Shown: piece after piece, positions 1 through 5,622 of the stretch | Layout of the letters: each line of letters opens with the position of its first letter | Position numbering within the stretch: the stretch's first letter is position 1 | NCBI GenBank assembly: GCA_002377605.1 | Contig: DFQD01000050.1 | Coordinates: forward strand, 3,458 to 10,579 | Direction: 5' to 3' | Origin: Gammaproteobacteria bacterium UBA3498 | GTDB taxonomy: Bacteria; Pseudomonadota; Gammaproteobacteria; Pseudomonadales; Pseudohongiellaceae | Length of the DNA stretch: 7,122 bases | The notes under the pieces: generated by a model | Told to the model about the DNA's origin: nothing | The model's input: the letters and a program-made list of their open reading frames with translations, nothing else | Database searches by the model: none | Made by a program: the position numbers and the translations under genes

Positions 1-103
1 GGTAGTTGTAATGTTTAAATTACAAATTAAATTTAAGCCTTCTATGTATAAATTTTAATCAAATTCTGGTAGTAATTTCAGTGATTTTTCATATCGAAAA
101 ACA
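1..103. other. AT-rich intergenic region downstream of fabG
   Basis: No coding frame can be supported here. In related gammaproteobacteria the acyl carrier protein gene acpP follows fabG, so this stretch is probably the fabG-acpP spacer with acpP just outside the left edge; that is inference from gene order. The DNA is strongly AT-rich. It contains a perfect inverted repeat with 7-base arms, TTGTAAT and ATTACAA, at 6-12 and 19-25, around a 6-base loop. I see no GC-rich hairpin followed by a T run, so no intrinsic terminator for fabG is evident. Confidence 0.5.
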
Positions 104-844
104 TCAAGCCATATACATACCGCCATTAACATGGACCGTTTCTCCTGTTATGTAAGCACCATTTTCAGAAGCCAAAAACCCAACAACGGAAGCAACCTCT
201 TGAGGCTGACCAAGTCTAGCAAGGGGAATTTGGGACAATAATGCCTCAGTTTGTAGTGGGGGTAATTTACGAGTCATATCTGTGTCTATAAACCCTGGCG
301 CAACTGCATTAACAGTTATCCCTCTAGAACCGATCTCTTTTGCTACAGATCTTGTAAATCCCTCTATTCCTGCTTTTGAGGCACAATAATTAGACTGGCC
401 TGGATTACCACTTGACCCTACAACGGAAGAAATATTAATTATTCTTCCCCAGCGTGCCCGGGTCATTCCTCTTAAACATGCCTTTGTAACGCGGTACATC
501 GAGCTAAGATTGGTTTCAATGACTTCATGCCATTCATTATCTTTCATTCTCATCAACAGATTATCGCGAGCTATTCCTGCATTATTTACAAGAATTTCTG
601 GCGCACCGTACTTATCTATAATTGCATCCATGAGATTTGTTATAGAATCATCGTTTGAAACATTAGCACAAAGTCCTTCGCCGGATACATTGGCTTGAGT
701 TAAGTATTCCGTGATGGCGTCCGCGCCATTATCAGTGGTTGCGGTACCTATTACAGTACAACCTTGTCGAGCAAGCTCGAAAGCAATAGCTTTTCCGATA
801 CCCCTGCTTGCCCCAGTAACCAGAGCGATCTTAGACTCGCTCAT
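104..844 (-). CDS. fabG: 3-oxoacyl-[acyl-carrier-protein] reductase FabG
   Basis: FabG is the cytoplasmic NADPH-dependent enzyme that reduces 3-oxoacyl-ACP to (R)-3-hydroxyacyl-ACP, the first reduction of each type II fatty acid elongation cycle. The 246-residue protein is a complete classical short-chain dehydrogenase of the usual FabG length. The cofactor-binding TGASRGIG lies at residues 10-17 and NNAG at 87-90. The catalytic set is Asn112, Ser140 (in NISS), Tyr153 and Lys157 (YCASK), which matches E. coli FabG with a shift of two residues. The PG motif is at 183-184 and the conserved VNGGMYM end is present. An AGGAG Shine-Dalgarno (plus-strand 854-858) sits 9 bases before the ATG and supports this start. 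The gene follows fabD by 34 bases and is probably co-transcribed with it. Many SDRs look similar, but the fabD neighbour and the intact motifs make FabG the clear call. Confidence 0.97.
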   Translation of the reverse strand: MSESKIALVTGASRGIGKAIAFELARQGCTVIGTATTDNGADAITEYLTQANVSGEGLCANVSNDDSITNLMDAIIDKYGAPEILVNNAGIARDNLLMRMKDNEWHEVIETNLSSMYRVTKACLRGMTRARWGRIINISSVVGSSGNPGQSNYCASKAGIEGFTRSVAKEIGSRGITVNAVAPGFIDTDMTRKLPPLQTEALLSQIPLARLGQPQEVASVVGFLASENGAYITGETVHVNGGMYMA

Positions 845-878
845 GCAATATTACTCCTATCGATTATATTTCAGACTA

Positions 879-1817
879 TTAACCTGTCATTTCAGCAACA
901 GCAGAATCGAGATTTGCATTGCTATCACTGCCAAAACATTGGATTTCCGATTCGATACGTCTAATTAATCCGCTTAAGACTTTGCCCGGGCCACATTCGA
1001 CCACCTTGTTGACACCGGTTTTATGAATAAGTTGCACGGAATTTAGCCATAGGACGGGTCTGGAGAGTTGCTTGATCAGATTCTCTTTAATTTCCGCGGG
1101 TTCTTTAGCAATTCCGGCATTTACATTTTGCACAACGGGAATGCTGGGCGCATTCATCTGAACTTCCATAAGCTCTTCTTCTAGTTTCTCAGCAGCAGGT
1201 AGCATCAGTGCGCAGTGCGAAGGCACACTTACGTTAAGTGGTAGCGCTCGCTTTGCTCCAGCCTCCTTACAGAGTTCGATAGCTTTATCTACAGCGCACG
1301 CTTTACCTGCAATTACGATCTGACTAGGAGAATTAATATTAGCCGCAGAAACTATTCCTTGTTCTGCTGCTATGTCACATATCTCATCGATCCGAAAATT
1401 TTCTAATCCAACTATTGCAGCCATTTTGCCTTCTCCAGGCGGCACAGCAGACTGCATTAAAATCCCTCTATGATGAACGATATTAACTGCGTCCTGAAAA
1501 TCGATAACATCGGCGCAAACAAGAGCAGAATATTCTCCTAGACTGTGACCTGCCAATATAGACGGCCTTAAAGTAGACATCTCAGACCAAAGGCGCCAAA
1601 TAGCAACAGAAGAAGTTAGCAGGACTGGTTGAGTGATATGAGTTTGATCGAGGCTTTTATTAGTGTCTTGCTGACAAATTTCCCAAAGGTCTAGCTGCAA
1701 GACATCAGAAGCTTCTGCAAAAGTTGATTTAATAATGGGCGATCGCTCGGCATGCTCTTTAAGCATACCCAGTTTCTGTGATCCCTGTCCGGGAAAAACG
1801 AATCCAAAATTTTGCAT
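879..1817 (-). CDS. fabD: Malonyl-CoA:acyl carrier protein transacylase FabD
   Basis: FabD moves the malonyl group from malonyl-CoA to the phosphopantetheine arm of ACP, supplying the extender unit for fatty acid synthesis in the cytoplasm. The protein has 312 residues, against about 309 in E. coli. The oxyanion motif GQGSQ is at 10-14. The nucleophile elbow GHSLGE is at 90-95 with Ser92. Arg117, which binds the malonyl carboxylate, and His201 of the catalytic pair fall at the same numbers as in E. coli. The C-terminal GPGKVLSGL block starts at 276. The ATG has only a weak AGG ribosome site 6 bases upstream (plus-strand 1824-1826), but the MQNFGFVFPGQGSQ start fits the family. It lies 100 bases after rpmF and 34 before fabG. 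That 100-base gap shows no clear promoter, terminator or remnant of plsX or fabH, the genes usually found there. Confidence 0.97.
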   Translation of the reverse strand: MQNFGFVFPGQGSQKLGMLKEHAERSPIIKSTFAEASDVLQLDLWEICQQDTNKSLDQTHITQPVLLTSSVAIWRLWSEMSTLRPSILAGHSLGEYSALVCADVIDFQDAVNIVHHRGILMQSAVPPGEGKMAAIVGLENFRIDEICDIAAEQGIVSAANINSPSQIVIAGKACAVDKAIELCKEAGAKRALPLNVSVPSHCALMLPAAEKLEEELMEVQMNAPSIPVVQNVNAGIAKEPAEIKENLIKQLSRPVLWLNSVQLIHKTGVNKVVECGPGKVLSGLIRRIESEIQCFGSDSNANLDSAVAEMTG

Positions 1818-1917
1818 TTCTAACCTACTGGACTATCTATAGCTTTTAGTCACAACGTATTTACCATTGTCTATGCAAATTTCCAGTCGGCATCCTTAAG
1901 GTTGGTAAGAATCTCGA

Positions 1918-2097
1918 TTATTCATCACTGAGGTCGAGCACTTTATTACCTTTATAAAATCCATCCGCTGTTACGTGATGGCGACGGTGTACTTCACCGG
2001 TTGTCTTATCGGTAGATAGTGTCGGCCCAGACAGAGAATCATGTGTACGCCGTTTATTTCTCTTAGAACGAGTTACTTTACTCTTTTGAACAGCCAT
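1918..2097 (-). CDS. rpmF: 50S ribosomal protein L32
   Basis: L32 is a small structural protein of the large ribosomal subunit. Reading the minus strand from the ATG at 2097 gives a 59-residue, highly basic protein ending in TAA at 1918-1920. It begins MAVQKSKVTRSKR and carries the family signature DKTTGEVHRRHHVTADGFY at residues 30-48, close to E. coli L32 (57 residues). It has no cysteine pairs, so it belongs to the zinc-free L32 type found in E. coli rather than the zinc-ribbon type. A strong AGGAG ribosome site (plus-strand 2104-2108) lies 6 bases before the ATG. The gene follows yceD by 53 bases, the usual arrangement for this pair, and is probably transcribed from the yceD promoter. The C-terminal LDLSDE is slightly longer and more acidic than the E. 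coli tail. Confidence 0.97.
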   Translation of the reverse strand: MAVQKSKVTRSKRNKRRTHDSLSGPTLSTDKTTGEVHRRHHVTADGFYKGNKVLDLSDE

Positions 2098-2150
2098 TAT
2101 TAGCTCCTAATCAGATATTTCCATAGCCATTAAATTCATATTTTTGACTA

Positions 2151-2672
2151 CTACTTCTTAAGTTTTTTAAGCACTGCAAACGGGCTCATTGGGTTCGCTT
2201 GCTCATCCGTTTGTTCTATTTCGTTACCCAGATAATTCAGATTATCTAAACAATCTTTGTTTTCATGAAAGTTTACGATTGGCATACAAAGTATTAACTG
2301 CTCTTCCACCAATTCAGCTAAAACTAATTTGTATTCTCCACTAATCCAAGAATCAAACTGGGGTTCCAGTTCCGCCTCGATTCTATCTTGTTCAAATAAT
2401 ACCAGGCTTATTTCATCCTCTAGCTCAACTGCTAGAGGCTCGAGACAGCGCTGGCAAGCAACTTTAACTCGGGCTGAAATATGACCTTTTATAAGTCTTA
2501 GATTTGATTCGTTTGTTGAAAATTGCAACTCAACGTTAACTACCCCCCGATTATCTACCAGGGAATCGGCAAATCTTGGGAGATTTTCCAGAGCGACCGA
2601 ACCACTAATCTCTTCCTGCTGCAGAAAAGCCTTGCGAGTATCAACATAGATTGGCAAAAGGCTCTCTGACAT
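2151..2672 (-). CDS. yceD: DUF177 family 23S rRNA accumulation protein YceD
   Basis: YceD (DUF177) is a conserved protein linked genetically to 23S rRNA accumulation in bacteria and plastids; its exact biochemical role is not settled. The 173-residue protein has the family layout: an N-terminal LPIYVDTRKAF segment that aligns with the E. coli start, the CQRCLEPL motif at residues 73-80 with the Cys-x-x-Cys pair, the EEQLILCMPIV stretch at 123-133, two further cysteines at 129 and 141, and the typical NPMSPFAVLKKLKK end. No Shine-Dalgarno precedes the ATG; instead a near-consensus promoter ends 9 bases upstream, so the message should have almost no leader. Alignment of the N-terminus with E. 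coli argues against a downstream start. The gene pairs with rpmF (53-base gap), as in most proteobacteria, and follows rluC after 92 bases with no yceF (maf-like) gene between. Confidence 0.93.
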   Translation of the reverse strand: MSESLLPIYVDTRKAFLQQEEISGSVALENLPRFADSLVDNRGVVNVELQFSTNESNLRLIKGHISARVKVACQRCLEPLAVELEDEISLVLFEQDRIEAELEPQFDSWISGEYKLVLAELVEEQLILCMPIVNFHENKDCLDNLNYLGNEIEQTDEQANPMSPFAVLKKLKK

Positions 2673-2681
2673 AGGCGCGCA

Positions 2682-2710
2682 ATAATAGGCCCAGGTAGTG
2701 CTTGTGTCAA
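2682..2710 (-). promoter_or_regulatory. Sigma-70 promoter for yceD-rpmF(-fabD-fabG)
   Basis: On the minus strand a perfect -35 box TTGACA (2705-2710) is followed by a 17-base spacer and a -10 box TATTAT (2682-2687, five of six consensus bases). The expected transcription start is near 2675, only about 3 bases before the yceD ATG at 2672. It is by far the best promoter match I see in the window. It would drive yceD and rpmF, and probably fabD and fabG, since no terminator or strong promoter is visible between them. Confidence 0.8.
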
Positions 2711-2735
2711 AGAAATTTTTGATTAGCTTCGATCT

Positions 2736-2755
2736 TAGAATACCATTCTATATGG
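2736..2755. repeat. Intergenic dyad overlapping copy 1 of 12-base motif
   Basis: In the rluC-yceD gap, the perfect inverted repeat TAGAAT-acc-ATTCTA occupies 2736-2750. Its right arm is part of CATTCTATATGG (2744-2755), which occurs again exactly at 3810-3821 upstream of rluC. The motif lies 72-83 bases before the yceD start and roughly 35 bases upstream of the -35 box. A regulator or UP-element role is possible but is only inferred from the repetition and position. Confidence 0.4.
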
Positions 2756-2764
2756 CTGAAATAA

Positions 2765-3727
2765 TTAAGTATTTCTTAATTCAATCTGCAGGGCCTTAAA
2801 GAATTTATCCCAAGGTGCCTCCAGTTCCAACCATCCATCTGAAGCAGGATCCAAAAACTTAATTCTAACAGCATGAAGACAGAGCTTCTTGGCGCCTTTT
2901 AGTGTATCCGGAATAGATTTTGGACCATATTTCCCATCGCCGATTATTGGGTGACCCGCATATTGACAATGCACGCGGATTTGATGCGTCCGCCCGGTTG
3001 TTGGGCGGGCCTCAACAAGACTAGAATCGCAATAGTTTTCTAGCACTTTAAAACCAGTTGTAGCTGACTTACCATCCTTGTTAGCCTGGACTATGCGTTC
3101 GCCTGAGCTGAGCTTGTTTTTTCGTAAAGGAATATCAATTCTTTTGAGGTCTGCTGGCCATTGTCCGTGAACGAGAGCATGGTAGGTTTTGTCGACACGT
3201 TTTTCTTTAAATTCTTTCTGTAATACCTTTAAAACGTTAGTTTTTTTTGCAATTAAAAGACAGCCTGAAGTATCCCTATCTAGCCGATGAACTAACTCTA
3301 AATTGCGCCAATCCTCCTGCATTTGGCGCAGAGCCTCGATAATCCCCAGTCGAACTCCAGTGCCGCCATGAACAGGCATCCCTGCCGGTTTATTTAATAC
3401 CAGGAGTAAGTCAGTTTCTAACAATACGCTAGATCTAAGTAATTGAGTCAAACCGGGAGATACCTTTTCAGTTTGGCTCTTTTTGCCTGTTCTCACGGGC
3501 GGAATCCGAACTTCATCACCATAGCTAAGCTTTAAATCTGGCTTACAGCGCTTCTTATTTACCCTAACTTCACCACGGCGTATCAATCGATAAACCCGAG
3601 TACGGGGCACTCCCTTTAATTCTCTGATAAGAAAATTGTCCAGACGTTGGCCATCATGCCTCTCAGAAATGCGGACAATGTGCACTTGTCTCTTAGATTC
3701 TGTTCGCGATTTTTTTTGAATCAACAT
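2765..3727 (-). CDS. rluC: 23S rRNA pseudouridine synthase RluC
   Basis: RluC isomerises uridine to pseudouridine in 23S rRNA; the E. coli enzyme modifies positions 955, 2504 and 2580, near the peptidyl transferase centre. The 320-residue protein has an N-terminal S4 RNA-binding domain (about 26-80, with RLDNFL and RRGEVRVNKKR). The RluA-family catalytic domain follows, with LNKPAGMPVHGG at 111-122, the active-site motif HRLDRDTSG at 147-155 (catalytic Asp150) and GRTHQIRVH at 245-253. KGVPRTRVYRLIRRGEVRVNK resembles RluC more than RluA or RluD. The ATG has no Shine-Dalgarno. A GTG at codon 15 (plus-strand 3683-3685), preceded by an AAGAGA sequence, is a possible alternative start and would remove a Lys/Arg-rich tail absent from E. 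coli RluC. Its promoter is not clear. It is divergent from argS, where E. coli has rne. Confidence 0.94.
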   Translation of the reverse strand: MLIQKKSRTESKRQVHIVRISERHDGQRLDNFLIRELKGVPRTRVYRLIRRGEVRVNKKRCKPDLKLSYGDEVRIPPVRTGKKSQTEKVSPGLTQLLRSSVLLETDLLLVLNKPAGMPVHGGTGVRLGIIEALRQMQEDWRNLELVHRLDRDTSGCLLIAKKTNVLKVLQKEFKEKRVDKTYHALVHGQWPADLKRIDIPLRKNKLSSGERIVQANKDGKSATTGFKVLENYCDSSLVEARPTTGRTHQIRVHCQYAGHPIIGDGKYGPKSIPDTLKGAKKLCLHAVRIKFLDPASDGWLELEAPWDKFFKALQIELRNT

Positions 3728-3809
3728 TGTTTTTGTATGCTTATAAGGCCATGTGCCAGTTCTTAGTCTTAATAAAGTTAGGCCATAAGCATTCTACAAT
3801 AATCCGTTT

Positions 3810-3821
3810 CATTCTATATGG
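3810..3821. repeat. Copy 2 of 12-base intergenic motif CATTCTATATGG
   Basis: This is an exact copy of 2744-2755, in the same orientation, inside the divergent rluC-argS intergenic region and 83-94 bases upstream of the rluC ATG. A shorter match, CATTCTA at 3790-3796, lies exactly 20 bases away from the start of this copy, about two helical turns. The copy also sits next to a possible argS -10 box. Its function is unknown; a shared regulatory site or chance are both possible. Confidence 0.4.
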
Positions 3822-3823
3822 TG

Positions 3824-3829
3824 TACAAT
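3824..3829 (+). promoter_or_regulatory. Possible -10 box of argS
   Basis: TACAAT matches five of six bases of the sigma-70 -10 consensus and would give an mRNA leader of about 34 bases before the argS ATG. No good -35 box is present at 16-18 bases upstream and there is no TG extension, so activation by a factor would be needed or the true promoter lies elsewhere. The predicted leader contains the 10-base palindrome GCTATATAGC (3848-3857). Confidence 0.3.
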
Positions 3830-3869
3830 CCCACCGTTTTTCAAGCCGCTATATAGCAGATTTCCTAAG

Positions 3870-5612
3870 ATGGAACCCATAAAACGAATACTCAATTTAC
3901 AAATTAAATCAGCTCTGTCAGCAATTACAGGAATCGCAGATTGCAATGCCAATGTCGTTACAGCTTCTAAGCTTGAATTTGGCGACTATCAGGCTAACGG
4001 AGTTATGGCAATTGCCAAACAGCTAAAACAAAACCCTCGAGAGATGGCCGAGTCAGTAATAGCCCAACTAGAGCAAGATAAAAGCGATCTAGTGGAATCT
4101 TTTGAAGTAGCTGGACCTGGATTCATCAATATAAGGCTTAATTCCAAAGCTATGCTTTCTAGAGCAAATACCGCTCTGTCAAATCCAGACACATTAATAA
4201 GCACCGCCGAGAATCCGCAAACCATTGTTGTTGATTACTCTTCTCCAAATCTAGCCAAAGAAATGCATGTAGGCCATTTACGCGGCACAATTATTGGTGA
4301 CAGCCTGGTTCGTGTCTTACTAAAAAATGGCAATACAGTTATAAGACAAAATCACGTTGGTGATTGGGGCACACAATTCGGGATGTTAATCGCCCATCTC
4401 CAAGAAATCCAAAGACAGAAAGCAAATCAATTACCACAAGAACTTTCAGATCTTGAAGAATTCTATCGTTCTGCAAAGGAACGATTTGATTCCGATGAAG
4501 AATTTGCCAATACAGCCAGGCAAAGCGTTGTTAAATTACAAAGTGGCGATTCTGAACACAATCAGGTCTGGGAACAATTTATCGAGGAATCCCTTGCTCA
4601 CTGCGAAACTATTTATGACAAGTTAAACGTCACTCTTACTCGTGCCGATCTCGACGCAGAGAGCCGCTACAATGACGACTTGGAAAACATCGTAACAATC
4701 TTAAAGAGTAAAAACTTACTATCGAAGTCGGATGGCGCAACCGTTGTTTTTCTTTCTGAATTTGTGGGTAAAGATGGAAGTTTATTACCGGTAATAATCC
4801 AAAAATCCGATGGTGGCTACTTGTATTCTACTACCGATCTAGCTGCTATTAGATTACGTTCAGGCGAATGGAATGTAGATCGCTCCCTTTATGTTGTGGA
4901 TGTAAGACAGTCATTACATTTCCAACAGGTTTTTGCAGTTGCTAAAAAAGCAGGCATCGCTTCAGAAAGAATTTCTCTTGAGCATATTGCCTATGGCACC
5001 ATGATGGGTAATGACGGAAAACCATTTAAAACACGTTCAGGCGATATTGTTAAATTGGTCGATTTACTCAACGAATCAGTTCGGCGTGCATACGATCTGG
5101 TTTCAGAAAAGAACCCAGACTTAGATGAATCGGCCCGACAGCATATAGCAGAGAAAATCGGTATCGCTTCCGTAAAATATGCCGACCTCTCCAAGAATAG
5201 GACTTCGGACTATGTTTTTGATTGGTCTACGATGCTCTCTTTCGAAGGAAATACTGCGCCTTACCTAATGTATGCATACGCAAGAATTAAATCCATCTTA
5301 CGCAAAGATGAAGCTCAAGGGCTACACACAAGCATCCAATCGATTTCAGAGCCAGAAGAGCGTCTACTACTGTTAAAAATTCTTCAATTAGATGAGGTTG
5401 TGCAAGCAGTAGCCGATGAATGCTTCCCTAACCAGTTGTGTAGCTACTTGTATGAGCTGGCAGGGTTATTTATGCGATTTTATGAAGTCTGCCCGATACT
5501 CAAAGCTAACGGAACTGTAAAGAACTCCAGACTAGCTCTCGCCGCGTTAACCGCTGATGCCCTTCATGTGGGACTCGATCTATTAGGGATCGAAACCCTA
5601 GAGAAAATGTAG
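3870..5612 (+). CDS. argS: Arginyl-tRNA synthetase (class I)
   Basis: ArgS charges tRNA-Arg with arginine in the cytoplasm; like other ArgRS enzymes it needs the tRNA to activate the amino acid. The protein is full length, with 580 residues against 577 in E. coli. The N-terminal Add1 domain (about 1-110) contains the LEFGDYQANGVMAIAK and AGPGFINI blocks. The Rossmann catalytic core follows, with VDYSSPNLAKEMHVGHLRGT at 121-140, the class I HIGH signature as HVGH (133-136), and NHVGDWGTQFG at 161-171. GNDGKPFKTRSG (380-391) stands in for the KMSKS loop, as is usual in this family. YADLSKNRTSDYVFDW is at 437-452. The C-terminal anticodon-binding helical domain ends in LGIETLEKM, as in E. coli. 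The ATG has no Shine-Dalgarno but matches the E. coli N-terminus. The gene stands alone between divergent rluC and convergent htpG. Confidence 0.97.
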   Translation: MEPIKRILNLQIKSALSAITGIADCNANVVTASKLEFGDYQANGVMAIAKQLKQNPREMAESVIAQLEQDKSDLVESFEVAGPGFINIRLNSKAMLSRANTALSNPDTLISTAENPQTIVVDYSSPNLAKEMHVGHLRGTIIGDSLVRVLLKNGNTVIRQNHVGDWGTQFGMLIAHLQEIQRQKANQLPQELSDLEEFYRSAKERFDSDEEFANTARQSVVKLQSGDSEHNQVWEQFIEESLAHCETIYDKLNVTLTRADLDAESRYNDDLENIVTILKSKNLLSKSDGATVVFLSEFVGKDGSLLPVIIQKSDGGYLYSTTDLAAIRLRSGEWNVDRSLYVVDVRQSLHFQQVFAVAKKAGIASERISLEHIAYGTMMGNDGKPFKTRSGDIVKLVDLLNESVRRAYDLVSEKNPDLDESARQHIAEKIGIASVKYADLSKNRTSDYVFDWSTMLSFEGNTAPYLMYAYARIKSILRKDEAQGLHTSIQSISEPEERLLLLKILQLDEVVQAVADECFPNQLCSYLYELAGLFMRFYEVCPILKANGTVKNSRLALAALTADALHVGLDLLGIETLEKM

Positions 5613-5622
5613 CTAATCTCTT

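Noticed and set aside
510..968. Plus-strand open frames opposite fabG and the start of its upstream region
   Set aside because: They are antisense to a fully conserved fabG and the fabD 3' end, have no ribosome site and give no recognisable protein. They are frame shadows.
1818..1917. Remnant of plsX or fabH between rpmF and fabD
   Set aside because: Only a 10-codon frame starting MPTGNLH is present; it shows no similarity to the start or end of PlsX or FabH.
1918..2097. L32 lacking zinc-binding cysteines as a degenerate copy
   Set aside because: The E. coli L32 is also cysteine-free; the protein is complete and conserved, so this is the normal zinc-independent type.
3839..3844. TTGAAA on the minus strand as a -35 box for rluC
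   Set aside because: No acceptable -10 box lies 16-18 bases downstream; the nearby TATAGAAT is about 20-22 bases away.
3989..5194. Minus-strand open frames of 78 and 67 residues inside argS
   Set aside because: They run antisense to highly conserved ArgS core motifs and have no family resemblance or ribosome site.
5584..5600. Rho-independent terminator at the argS 3' end
   Set aside because: The stem is only 5 pairs, lies within the coding sequence and is not followed by a T run on either strand.
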